Of a stretch of 59,551 bases of DNA, positions 1-7,066 are shown piece after piece. The position numbers were made by a program, and so were the translations under genes. The stretch is from positions 1 through 59,551 of the forward strand of contig CAZMGD010000011.1 in NCBI GenBank assembly GCA_964565705.1. The letters are read 5' to 3'. A model generated the notes under the pieces. The model was not told the origin of the DNA, made no database searches, and worked only from the letters and a program-made list of their open reading frames with translations. Numbering within the stretch: position 1 is the stretch's first letter; each line of letters begins with the position of its first letter. The DNA is from CAZMGD01 sp964565705. GTDB lineage: Bacteria; Actinomycetota; Acidimicrobiia; Acidimicrobiales; Ilumatobacteraceae.

Positions 1-2137
1 TGTCGAACGGCATCGTGCCGTTCGACAGGCCGTTGGTGCCCTTGATCAGCGAGCCCCGCGACCGCACCCGGTGGTAGGCGAGGCCGATGCCGCCGGCGAA
101 CTTCGACAGCCGGGCGACGTCGGTGTAGCGCCCGTAGATGCCGTCGAGCGTGTCCTGCGGAGAATCCAGGAGGTAGCAGTTGGCGACCGCCAGCCCGTTC
201 ACGGAGTAGGAGTGATCGTCGTGGGCGACGCCGAGGTTGTACACGGTGTCGACGCGAGGTGCATCGACCTTGGCGATGAGTCGCACGAACGGGCGGCCGT
301 CGACGAGCTTGACCATCGTCGACGGTTGGGCCGCGTCGAGCGCGGCGATCCGGTCGTCGTCGTCGACCTTGCCGCGGTCGGCGAGGTCGATTGCCCAGCA
401 CGGGATGCTCAGCGTCGCCTGGCGGCGGAACGGCGCCGACTCGTAGGCCCGCGCCGGGCGCGACATGATCGGTAGGCCGTGCGCCCGACCCCAGGCGGCG
501 ACGTCGGCGAGGAGCTCGAGGTTCGTCATCGTGACGACGACCGTGCCTTCGTTCGTCTCGCAGCCGTCGGACTCGATCAGCCCCTTCAGGAAGTTCACCA
601 TGAACGTGCGGTTCATTCCGAAGAACTCGCGCGGCAGGCGCTTGTCGTTCGAGTAGCGACCGAACGTGTCGACGAACATCTCGCCGACCACGGCGGAGTG
701 GAACGACACGTTGCTCCAGTTGCACCCGCGGTTCGTGGTGATGTGCGCCTCGACGCCGAGGATGCGCTCGCCGACCGCGGCCCAGCGCTCGGCCGTCGCC
801 CGCTCCTTGTTGGCGAACACCAACGAGATGCCGTCGGGACGACGAGTGCCGCCGAGGATGCTGCCGTCGCCGAACCATTGGCCGAGGAAGCGAGCACCCT
901 CGACGTCGTCGAAGTGCCACTCCGCACGGACCGTCGACAGCTTGCGGGACCGCACGACCTTTTCATCGGTGCCGTTGAGGTGGTCGGGCGACTCCCAACG
1001 CACCGTCGCGTCGACCATGCCGTCGTCTCGGACCTCGGCGAACTCGATGCGGTGATCGAAGTCGCTGTCCGTCGGGTACAGGCTGAACACGTCGGACTTC
1101 AGGTCGTGGCCAGCTGCGAGGGCGACGAAGTCGCCGACCTGGAGGGAGTCAGCGTCGATCCAGCGTGGCTCGCCGGAACCCGCACGGGTGGGCGACACCG
1201 CCCAGAAGCGGTGGTTGCCGGTGGCCGTGGTCGTGGGCAGCCCGGCGACGCGTAGCTCGTGCAGCGACCGGTCGCCGAGCGGGTTGACGTGGAGTTGCGT
1301 GACCGTCGCGGTCGCTCCGGTGTGGGTGATCGTCTCGTCGCCGACGCACACCTCCTCGATCGGGACGAGACCGCGGTTCACGGTGAACACCGGCGTGCCG
1401 GCGACGAAGCAGCTCGAGAGCTGCGAGTGGACCGTGCCGGAGTTGAACAGCGTCGGGCTCGAGGTCAGGTACTCGAGGTTGCTCATCAGCGCGTAGAGAC
1501 TGATCGCCTCTTCGGCGCTGTGGGCGAGGCCGGCCGAGACGCGCATGAAGAAGTACTGCGGCGTCTCGATGATCGAGCGCTCGGTCGGATGGCGCAGGAG
1601 GTAGCGGTCGTAGACCGTGCGCAGCCCGAAGTACTCGAACAGCTGGTCGCGCTGGTGGTCGATCGCGTCGTTCAACTTGCGGGAGTTGGCGGCGACGAAC
1701 GCCGCTGTCGTCTCGGAGATGAGGCCGAGGCGCTGGCCGAGCGCCACCGACTGGGAGAAGGAGTGCACGTCGTGGCCCTGCACCTCCTTGTGGATCACGG
1801 TCGCGAGGAGGCGCCCGGCGAGCCGGGAGTAGTTCGGCTCCTCGGTGACCAGCGCGCTCGCCGTGCGGATCGAGAGGTCGTCGAGCTCGGTCGTGGTGGC
1901 GCCGTCGACGAGTCCCGAGATCGTGCGGGTGGCGACGCGCATCGGGTCGACGCCGACGAGGCCCTCGCTGCAGCGGGCGACGGCGCGGACGATCTTGTTG
2001 ACATCGACGCCCTCGAGGTCGCCGTTGCGCTTGCGAACGCGCATCGGCGACGTGCGGATCAGCTCACCCGTCCGGTCGATGACGGGCTCGTCACGCTGCC
2101 CGACATCTGCTGCAATCTCTGCTTCGGTGATCGTCAC
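1..2137 (-). CDS. nrdA: Ribonucleoside-diphosphate reductase, large (alpha) subunit, class I, with intein; 3' end outside window
   Basis: Reduces ribonucleoside diphosphates to deoxy forms together with a radical-generating beta subunit, which is not in the window. The protein opens with an ATP-cone-like stretch (RVRKRNG, about residues 32-38). The extein then reads LTSSPTLFNSG...QLSSC and resumes after the intein as CYLLDS...FAGGIGLAYH, then RGSLIKGTNG. This matches the E. coli NrdA region around redox-active Cys225. Residues 1-242 and 654 onward are host protein; 243-653 are an intein. The GTG start at 2137 (VTITEAEI) follows an AGAGGA-type ribosome binding site. The reading frame runs off the left edge after about 712 codons, so the radical-site cysteine and C-terminal tail are not visible. 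Class I is inferred from extein similarity; a class II NrdJ cannot be fully excluded from this fragment. Two NrdR-type boxes lie upstream. Confidence 0.93.
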   Translation of the reverse strand, partial: MTITEAEIAADVGQRDEPVIDRTGELIRTSPMRVRKRNGDLEGVDVNKIVRAVARCSEGLVGVDPMRVATRTISGLVDGATTTELDDLSIRTASALVTEEPNYSRLAGRLLATVIHKEVQGHDVHSFSQSVALGQRLGLISETTAAFVAANSRKLNDAIDHQRDQLFEYFGLRTVYDRYLLRHPTERSIIETPQYFFMRVSAGLAHSAEEAISLYALMSNLEYLTSSPTLFNSGTVHSQLSSCFVAGTPVFTVNRGLVPIEEVCVGDETITHTGATATVTQLHVNPLGDRSLHELRVAGLPTTTATGNHRFWAVSPTRAGSGEPRWIDADSLQVGDFVALAAGHDLKSDVFSLYPTDSDFDHRIEFAEVRDDGMVDATVRWESPDHLNGTDEKVVRSRKLSTVRAEWHFDDVEGARFLGQWFGDGSILGGTRRPDGISLVFANKERATAERWAAVGERILGVEAHITTNRGCNWSNVSFHSAVVGEMFVDTFGRYSNDKRLPREFFGMNRTFMVNFLKGLIESDGCETNEGTVVVTMTNLELLADVAAWGRAHGLPIMSRPARAYESAPFRRQATLSIPCWAIDLADRGKVDDDDRIAALDAAQPSTMVKLVDGRPFVRLIAKVDAPRVDTVYNLGVAHDDHSYSVNGLAVANCYLLDSPQDTLDGIYGRYTDVARLSKFAGGIGLAYHRVRSRGSLIKGTNGLSNGTMPFD
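179..1411 (-). other. Intein with LAGLIDADG homing endonuclease, inserted in NrdA
   Basis: In-frame protein-splicing element of 411 residues inside nrdA. It begins with Cys1 (CFVAGTPVFT, block A) directly after the extein sequence QLSS. Block B is ATGNHRFW with its conserved His. Two dodecapeptide motifs of a LAGLIDADG endonuclease are visible: FLGQWFGDGSI near intein residues 172-182 and FLKGLIESDG near 273-282. Block F/G reads YNLGVAHDDHSYSVNG then LAVAN, followed by extein Cys+1 of CYLLDS. The terminal Asn and Cys+1 needed for splicing are present, but the usual penultimate His is Ala. Excision would restore QLSSCYLLDS, so the +1 nucleophile is the reductase active-site cysteine itself. 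Both endonuclease motifs keep their acidic residues, which suggests an intact rather than mini-intein. Confidence 0.95.
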
Positions 2138-2217
2138 GTCGATTCCTGTTCCTCTCCCGGTGGTTCCCGCTCCACCGGCTCCGCTGATTCCCCCGCAACC
2201 ACCGAACGTGACCGAAC

Positions 2218-2265
2218 CCACAAGATCTTGTGGTGATGTGGGGTTCGGGCGTCTACCGGTTGGGG
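2218..2265 (-). promoter_or_regulatory. Twin NrdR-box-like operators upstream of nrdA
   Basis: Box 1 is the perfect 16-bp palindrome CCACAAGATCTTGTGG at 2218-2233. Box 2, read on the minus strand, is CCCCAACCGGTAGACG at 2250-2265 and keeps the conserved C-A-A / T-A-G core positions of the NrdR consensus. Their centres are 32 bp apart, about three helical turns, the spacing typical of paired NrdR boxes. They lie about 80-130 bp upstream of the nrdA GTG. NrdR is the known ATP/dATP-sensing repressor of reductase genes; its gene is not in the window. Confidence 0.75.
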
Positions 2266-2396
2266 TGCCCAGGTTACACCGCTGTAGTTACACGGGCGCA
2301 ATACCTCTGACCTGCGATTCTTCGGATACGCTGGGGAGCGCTTCCCCGCAGCGACCACCCGTCCCCTCCGACGGGTTCGAGTCACCGGAGGACGCC

Positions 2397-2849
2397 ATGT
2401 CCCACCACCGCCAGCACCGGCCTCGACGCCGGTCGAACGACGTGCCGCGCGCCGGCATCGACCGGTTCCGATCGCTCGTGGACGTGTTCGCCCTGGTCGA
2501 ACGCATGCTGCCCCGCCCGCTGCGCCCGCAGGTCCTCGTGATCCTGCTCGACGACCAGATGCGCGGCATCAACGCCGCCGTCGTCGACGAGGTCGAGGAC
2601 GACGAGGCGGTCGTGCCCATCGCCGAGCTGATGGCCACCACGCTCGGCCCGGGCGGCCGTCTCGTCCTGGTCAGCGTGCGGCCCGACGGCGGGCTCGACG
2701 CCCGCGATCCGCTGCGCCTCGCTGCGGCCGAGCACGTCTCGGCCGAGCAGGGTGTGGCGGTGCACGATTGGATCGTGTGGGGCCCGCAGGGCCCGGGCCT
2801 GCCGCGGGTGATGGCCGGCCTGCCCGACCCCTGGGAATCCGCGGCCTGA
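2397..2849 (+). CDS. Hypothetical protein, 150 aa
   Basis: Not recognised. The protein has a basic N-terminus (MSHHRQHRPRRRS), then a region with alternating hydrophobic strands such as RPQVLVILLDDQMRG and PGGRLVLVSVRPDG, and ends in a Pro/Trp-rich tail. There is no signal peptide, membrane segment or clear catalytic motif. The central LLDDQMRG / LVLVSV pattern faintly recalls a JAB/RadC-like fold, but no HxH...D metal site is present, so I do not assign it. It is divergent from nrdA and the two share the 2138-2396 region. The ATG at 2397 is preceded by CCGGAGGACGCC, which includes a good GGAG ribosome binding site. Confidence 0.7.
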   Translation: MSHHRQHRPRRRSNDVPRAGIDRFRSLVDVFALVERMLPRPLRPQVLVILLDDQMRGINAAVVDEVEDDEAVVPIAELMATTLGPGGRLVLVSVRPDGGLDARDPLRLAAAEHVSAEQGVAVHDWIVWGPQGPGLPRVMAGLPDPWESAA

Positions 2850-2880
2850 CACCGGCCCGTGGCGGCGTAGCGTCGCGTCG

Positions 2881-3540
2881 GTGACCACCGACGAGCAGCT
2901 CGCCGCCGACCTGGCGGGGTGCGAGCGCGCCCATGCACACCTCTTGGCCGGCGTCGAATCGCTGACCGACGACGACGCCCGGCGCGACTCGCTGCTGCCG
3001 GGGTGGACGGTCGGCCACGTGCTGAACCACCTCCGCCGCAACGCCGAGGGCTTCACGGTGATGGTCCGCGCCGCGTCGCACGACGAGGTCGGCGACCAGT
3101 ACGGATCCGCCGCCGCCCGGCGGGAGGGGATCGAGCGCGGCGCCGACGCACCGGCGGAGGTGCTCGTCGACCGGCTGCAGCGCTCGATCCAGGAGCTGGT
3201 CGACGCCTGGTCGGCGCTCACCCCGGACCAGTGGGCCACGGGCCGGGGGCGCACGCTGCGCGGCGAGGTGTACGTGCGCGACCTGCCGTGGCGGCGCCGG
3301 CGGGAGGTGGAGGTGCACCACGCCGACCTCGGCATCGGCGCCACATGGGACGACTGGCCCGACGACTACGTGCGCCGCGAGCTGCCCGACTTCGTCGGGA
3401 TCTGGAAGTCCCGGCGCCCGATGGGTCTCACCGAGCTGCCCCAAGAGGTGCTCGCCCTGTCCCCGCAGCGCCGCCTGGCGTGGATGTTCGGCCGCCTCGA
3501 CGTGCCCGGCGTCCCCGCCGCCGACGTGTACGCGTCCTGA
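2881..3540 (+). CDS. Maleylpyruvate isomerase family, mycothiol-dependent enzyme (DinB fold)
   Basis: A 219-aa member of the mycothiol-dependent maleylpyruvate isomerase family (MDMPI N domain, four-helix DinB-like bundle). The characterised Corynebacterium enzyme converts maleylpyruvate to fumarylpyruvate in gentisate breakdown. The predicted metal triad is visible: His50 in GWTVGHVLNHLRRN, and Glu142 and His146 in RREVEVHHADLG, with the same spacing as His52/Glu144/His148 of the reference enzyme. No gentisate genes lie nearby, so the physiological substrate is open; many paralogues act as general mycothiol transferases. The start is GTG at 2881, 31 nt after the upstream stop. Mycothiol use fits an actinobacterial host. 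Confidence 0.85.
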   Translation: MTTDEQLAADLAGCERAHAHLLAGVESLTDDDARRDSLLPGWTVGHVLNHLRRNAEGFTVMVRAASHDEVGDQYGSAAARREGIERGADAPAEVLVDRLQRSIQELVDAWSALTPDQWATGRGRTLRGEVYVRDLPWRRRREVEVHHADLGIGATWDDWPDDYVRRELPDFVGIWKSRRPMGLTELPQEVLALSPQRRLAWMFGRLDVPGVPAADVYAS

Positions 3541-3541
3541 G

Positions 3542-3622
3542 GGCTCGCTGCGCTCGCTGTCTGCGCCTGGGCGCGCCAGCGCGGCTCGCTGCGCTCGCGA
3601 AGCCTCGGTGACCATGCTGACC
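3542..3622 (+). repeat. Composite dispersed repeat with two GGCTCGCTGCGCTCGC cores
   Basis: Two exact 16-mers GGCTCGCTGCGCTCGC at 3542-3557 and 3583-3598 flank a spacer containing TGTCTGCGCCTGGGC. The second is followed by GAAGCCTCGGTGACC. Related copies occur at 7666-7681, 23334-23527, 39540-39571 and 49748-49780. The 16-mer is itself GCTCGC-TGC-GCTCGC, a short direct repeat. This copy begins just after a stop codon, as several others do. Confidence 0.8.
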
Positions 3623-3626
3623 GCTC

Positions 3627-3682
3627 GGTGTCAGAACGTACCGGCTCACCCGCCTGATGGACGACGATCCGGGTCTGACACC
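3627..3682. terminator. Long-loop inverted repeat between convergent genes (candidate bidirectional terminator)
   Basis: Perfect 9-bp arms GGTGTCAGA (3627-3635) and TCTGACACC (3674-3682) enclose a 38-nt loop. The element lies between a plus-strand gene ending at 3540 and a minus-strand gene ending at 3699. The same arm sequence recurs near 8.3 kb and in the 33 kb tandem array. There is no T-tract, so the terminator role is inferred from position only. Confidence 0.5.
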
Positions 3683-3698
3683 CCTCTCGGTTGGGCGT

Positions 3699-5591
3699 TC
3701 AGTCGTTCTGGAGGCGTTGGCACTCGAGCTCGGACTGTCCCGGCGCGGTGAACGCCCGGCTGGCGAGGTCGAGCCGGTCGCGCGCGTGCCCGTCGTCGAT
3801 GTGCGACAGCCACTGATCGAGCGCGGCGCGGTAGTCGGCCGACGGGCAGCCCGCCTCGTCCCACGGGGTCGGCGCGTCCGGGGCGTCGGCAGGCAGGTCG
3901 CCGCGCTCGACCAGGAGCGCCCGCATCGTCACGATCGACAGGTAGCTGCCCATCGCCATCGCCACGTCGGCGTCGACCCGGATGCCGTGGAGCACCTCGG
4001 CGAGGGGTGGCGGCGAGCCCAACCAGCCGTGCTCCTGGATGAGGTCCGAGCCGGCCTCGATCCCCTCGTTGGCGACCCGGATCACGACCTTGGCCGGCAC
4101 GCCGGAGATCCCGGCGTACTGCACGCCCTTGCCGACCAGCCTGGGGACCAGGCTGACCACGAGGTCCCACTGCGCCTGGGCGGCGAACGCGTCGTCGATC
4201 CGGCGCTCCTCGAGGAGCCCCAGCAGCTCGCCCATCACGCGCGCGGCCCGGTCCAGCTGCGGTTGCAGCTGTGCGGGATCGCCGTGCAGATCTGGCAGCG
4301 GCAGCGAGTCCGCCCAACGCCCGGACAGGGCGAGGACGTCGGCGAAGGCCTGGTCGTCGTCGAGGACGAACCGCATGACGTGGTCGCGCTCGACGTCGGA
4401 CCAACCGAACGCCGGGTGCTCGTCGAGGAACTGCACCATCCACGGGGCGATCAGCGTGCCGAGGTGTGCTCGCAGGCCGGACACCGCGTTGGCGATGTTC
4501 ATGACCGACGACGGCACGTTCGGATACGGACCCGGGTCGAGCAGGTGCGTGATCAGCGGGACGATCACGTTCCGAGCGGCGGCGACACCGACGACGGGGT
4601 CGGAAGCCGTGGCCAGCACGGCAGCCGCGTTGGCCGGCTCGCGCACGGTGTGGGTGAGCAGCTCCTGGCTCATCGTCCCGATCGTCACGACGAACCGGTT
4701 CGCCAGCGCGGGCTCGACCGCAGCGACGCGGGGGAACAGCAGGTCGCCGATGCCCAGCGACCAGGCGTCGGGCAGCTCCGTGGAACGCGGCCACTGCTGC
4801 GGGTCGTTGCGCAGCTCGTAATAGCGCCGCATCGTCGATTCGGCGAGCGCGACCACGGTCTCGTCGGGCGCGTCGAGCTGGGAGATCACGAGCGCTGCCG
4901 CGTACGGGCGCATCGCGCCGAGCGCGCCCTGGGCGCCTGCCAGAGGTGCGGTCGGATCGACCAGCACCGTGGCCAGTGCACCGGCGATGCCGTCGACCAT
5001 CGTGACCCGTGTCGCGAGGGCTGGATCCGTGTCGAGCCCACTGCCCGGTGGACCGCCCCCGGCCGCGACCAGATCGGCGCGGTGCATCGCCAGCCGGTCG
5101 GCGAGGGCCGCCGCGCCGGCGGGGGAGAGGTTCGCCCGAAGGGCGGCGAGCGCTGCTGGGTCGGCGATCACCGCCTGGAGCTGGGTGAGCAGGAGGTGCT
5201 CCTCCGACGTCGAGCCCAGCGGCGCGCCGTGGTTGGTGAGCACCACCCCGAGCGCGGCGGCGTGCTCGGCGAGCGGGATCTGCCACTCGTAGCCCAGCGG
5301 GTCGAGGGTGGTCGTCCACCCGTAGCCGTGGGCCAGCACGTAGCCGAGCGCGACGTACAGCTCGGCGGGGTCGACCGCGATCGGGCGGTACTCGCTGAGC
5401 GCGCCGCAGCCGGCGATCTGCAGCACCTTGGCGGCCCAACCGTCGAGCGCCGTTCGCGCGTCGGCAGCGACCGCCAGTGCGGCGGCTCCCTCCGGATCCC
5501 AGCAGCGCGTGGCGGCGAGCAGCTCTGCGGCGTCGGTCAGCGCCGCCGCCAGCAGCACCAGGCGATCGGCGTCGAAGGCGAGCGTGCCCAC
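3699..5591 (-). CDS. Large helical protein encoded behind a WXG100-like gene (ESX-associated, function unknown)
   Basis: A 630-aa Ala/Leu-rich protein, mostly predicted helical. It opens with FDADRLVLLAAALTDAAELL, a helix typical of actinobacterial proteins encoded next to WXG100-like partners. No signal peptide or catalytic motif is evident. Patches such as MVDGIAGALATVLVDP and NVIVPLITHLLDPGP are hydrophobic but not convincing membrane spans. The GTG at 5591 (VGTLAFDADR) is chosen because it lies 2 nt after the TGA of the upstream small gene, which suggests tight translational coupling; longer in-frame starts would overlap that gene. The likely role, by context, is a secreted or scaffold partner of a type VII-like system, but no ATPase or membrane component is present here. 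Confidence 0.75.
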   Translation of the reverse strand: MGTLAFDADRLVLLAAALTDAAELLAATRCWDPEGAAALAVAADARTALDGWAAKVLQIAGCGALSEYRPIAVDPAELYVALGYVLAHGYGWTTTLDPLGYEWQIPLAEHAAALGVVLTNHGAPLGSTSEEHLLLTQLQAVIADPAALAALRANLSPAGAAALADRLAMHRADLVAAGGGPPGSGLDTDPALATRVTMVDGIAGALATVLVDPTAPLAGAQGALGAMRPYAAALVISQLDAPDETVVALAESTMRRYYELRNDPQQWPRSTELPDAWSLGIGDLLFPRVAAVEPALANRFVVTIGTMSQELLTHTVREPANAAAVLATASDPVVGVAAARNVIVPLITHLLDPGPYPNVPSSVMNIANAVSGLRAHLGTLIAPWMVQFLDEHPAFGWSDVERDHVMRFVLDDDQAFADVLALSGRWADSLPLPDLHGDPAQLQPQLDRAARVMGELLGLLEERRIDDAFAAQAQWDLVVSLVPRLVGKGVQYAGISGVPAKVVIRVANEGIEAGSDLIQEHGWLGSPPPLAEVLHGIRVDADVAMAMGSYLSIVTMRALLVERGDLPADAPDAPTPWDEAGCPSADYRAALDQWLSHIDDGHARDRLDLASRAFTAPGQSELECQRLQND

Positions 5592-5593
5592 GG

Positions 5594-5830
5594 TCAGCCC
5601 GCCACGTCGAGCTGCCGGGCGCGGGCCCGCAACCAGGCGATGGCTCCCGCGACCGCCGTGGCGTGCGCAACGAGATCGGCCCGGCAGGCGTCGGCCGTCG
5701 GCCCGATCCATGTGTCCGTTCCCGCCCACCGGGCGGGGCGGTCCACGTCGCAGGCTTCCAGGCGGGTGGCCAGCAGGCGGAGCGCGGCGGCGCGAGCTGC
5801 GCGCTGCGCGGGGTCGAGATCGGTCGGCAT
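5594..5830 (-). CDS. WXG100-like small helical protein
   Basis: A 78-aa protein with two predicted helices around a W-x-G-type turn: RLLATRLEACDV...TWIGPTADACRADL, then AWLRARARQLDVAG. Length, helix-turn-helix layout and position directly before a large helical partner match WXG100/ESAT-6-like genes. The assignment is by pattern, since the motif reads WIG within TDTWIGPTA. The ATG at 5830 has a near-perfect Shine-Dalgarno, AAGGAGGTG, four bases upstream. That site is part of an 8-bp hairpin (5835-5855). Confidence 0.7.
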   Translation of the reverse strand: MPTDLDPAQRAARAAALRLLATRLEACDVDRPARWAGTDTWIGPTADACRADLVAHATAVAGAIAWLRARARQLDVAG

Positions 5831-5834
5831 CCGA

Positions 5835-5855
5835 CACCTCCTTCACGAGGAGGTG
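5835..5855 (-). promoter_or_regulatory. Hairpin covering the Shine-Dalgarno of the WXG100-like gene
   Basis: On the minus strand CACCTCCT (5855-5848), loop CGTGA, then AGGAGGTG (5842-5835): a perfect 8-bp stem with a 5-nt loop. The 3' arm is the Shine-Dalgarno of the gene starting at 5830, and the 5' arm is an anti-Shine-Dalgarno. Folding would mask ribosome entry. It could be a translational switch or a by-product of a short terminator; there is no T-tract. Confidence 0.55.
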
Positions 5856-5885
5856 TGGCGGGCGGCGGGCCCCGAGCGGAAACGG

Positions 5886-6017
5886 TCACGCCGCGCGACG
5901 CTCCTGATGGGTCGTGCGGGTGACCTGCCGGATGCGGCGCCAGGTCACCGCCGAGCGCCGCAGCGCCGCACGGTGGTCGTCGGCGTACTGGGAGGTAGGC
6001 GCGCTGTAAGGGTGCAT
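5886..6017 (-). CDS. Small basic protein, 43 aa, unknown
   Basis: A short reading frame from an ATG at 6017, with a GAGGAG ribosome binding site 6-7 nt upstream. The product (MHPYSAPTSQYADDHR...RRIRQVTRTTHQERRAA) is rich in Arg and lacks membrane segments. It lies divergent from the WYL regulator gene and 55 nt ahead of the WXG100-like gene, so it could be the first gene of that transcript. The function is not recognised; it is kept because of its position and ribosome binding site. Confidence 0.4.
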   Translation of the reverse strand: MHPYSAPTSQYADDHRAALRRSAVTWRRIRQVTRTTHQERRAA

Positions 6018-6059
6018 CGGGGTCTCCTCGGTCGGGGGATGGTTCGAACGTACGACCGG

Positions 6060-6082
6060 TTGTGGACAGTTCAGGTCCACAA
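6060..6082. promoter_or_regulatory. Operator-like inverted repeat in divergent WYL-regulator promoter
   Basis: Perfect 8-bp arms TTGTGGAC (6060-6067) and GTCCACAA (6075-6082) with a 7-bp spacer. The repeat sits 22 bp before the regulator ATG (6104) and between it and the divergent small gene starting at 6017. The likely ligand is the WYL protein itself (autoregulation), by position only. Confidence 0.6.
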
Positions 6083-6103
6083 CATCGGAGAGAATGGCGG
6101 GCG

Positions 6104-7066
6104 ATGGACACGTCCGCGCGGGTGCTGCGCCTCCTCGTGCTGTTCGCCACCAGGTCGCGCTGGACGGCGCCGGAGCTGGTCGAGCGGCTGGAGGTGACGG
6201 ACCGCACGCTGCGGCGCGACATCGACCGGCTGCGCGCGCTCGGGTACCCGATCACGAGCACCACCGGGCCCTACGGCGGCTACGAGCTCGGTGCCGGCGG
6301 GCGCCTGCCGCCGCTGGTGCTCGACGACGACGAGGCGGTCGCCGTCGCCCTCGCCCTGGCCGAGATGTCGCGACGCAGCGCGCTGCCACTGGAGGACGCT
6401 GCGATCGCCGCGCTCGCCAAGCTGGACCAGGTCCTGCCCGCCGCGCTGCGCGAGCGCGTCGCCGCGCTGGCATCGGTCACCGAGGGCATCGCGCCCGCTG
6501 ATCCGTTCCAGCGCGAGCCGGTCGATGTCGACACCCTGGTGCTGCTCGCGCTCGCCTGCCGCCGCGGCGAGCGGGTGCGGTTCACGTACCGCGACGGCGC
6601 GGGCCGGGTGGCGTCGCGGCTGCTCGAGCCCCACCGGCTGGTCGCCTTGCGCCAGCGGTGGTACGTCGTCGCCTTCGACCTGGATCGCCGCGCCTGGCGG
6701 TCGTTCCGGGTCGATCGGGTGTCCGAGGCACTGAACACCGGTGCCCGGTTCGTGCACGACGACCCGCCCGACGCGGCGCGCTTCGTCGCCGAGGGCGTCG
6801 CCGTCGGCGCCTACGACGTCCAGGCGCGCATCCGGTTCCGGATGTCGCCAGCGCGCACGGCGGCGGAGATCCCCGCCGTCGTCGGGGTGCTCGAACCGGC
6901 GCCTGCCGACGCCACAGAGACCGTCGTGCGCATCGGTGGCGACCTCGACTGGATCGCCCGGTTCCTCGCCGGTCGCGAGGGCGACTACGAGGTGATCGAA
7001 CCGCCGGAGCTCAGGGCCGAGCTACGTGCGCTGGCCCGCCGGATGCTGCGCCGGCACGCCGGATGA
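6104..7066 (+). CDS. YafY-type transcriptional regulator (HTH plus WYL domain)
   Basis: A 320-aa regulator. An N-terminal winged helix-turn-helix (residues about 2-60, LVERLEVTDRTLRRDIDRL) is followed by a helical linker and a WYL domain from about residue 140. The family-defining WYL segment appears as RWYVVAFDLD, then RSFRVDRVSEA. The C-terminal WCX-like region (ARIRFRMSPARTAAE...) is present, so it is full length for the family. WYL domains bind ligands such as nucleic acids or small molecules and control DNA-binding. The operator-like inverted repeat 22 bp upstream suggests autoregulation. The end overlaps the convergent acetyltransferase gene by 56 bp. The ATG at 6104 starts the HTH directly; an earlier in-frame ATG at 6062 would run through the inverted repeat and is less likely. 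Confidence 0.88.
   Translation: MDTSARVLRLLVLFATRSRWTAPELVERLEVTDRTLRRDIDRLRALGYPITSTTGPYGGYELGAGGRLPPLVLDDDEAVAVALALAEMSRRSALPLEDAAIAALAKLDQVLPAALRERVAALASVTEGIAPADPFQREPVDVDTLVLLALACRRGERVRFTYRDGAGRVASRLLEPHRLVALRQRWYVVAFDLDRRAWRSFRVDRVSEALNTGARFVHDDPPDAARFVAEGVAVGAYDVQARIRFRMSPARTAAEIPAVVGVLEPAPADATETVVRIGGDLDWIARFLAGREGDYEVIEPPELRAELRALARRMLRRHAG

Noticed and set aside
1..2137. Class II (B12-dependent) ribonucleotide reductase
   Set aside because: The ATP-cone start and the SSC-YLLDS / GGIGL / SLIKGTNG series align better with class I NrdA. The fragment lacks the C-terminal half, so this is a preference and not a proof.
2397..2849. RadC/JAB-domain protein
   Set aside because: There is a weak strand pattern, but the metal motif HxH...D and the HNHPSG segment are absent.
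6043..6057. SOS box-like GGTTCGAACGTACGACC near the WYL regulator
   Set aside because: Only the left half resembles the actinobacterial LexA site; the right half is not a matching GTTCG. No repair gene starts here.
3657..6264. Long overlapping frames on both strands opposite the ESX-like gene
   Set aside because: They are Arg/Gly/Pro/His-rich translations without family motifs, as expected for reading high-GC DNA in the wrong frame. Normal codon composition and coupling support only the minus-strand pair at 3699-5830.
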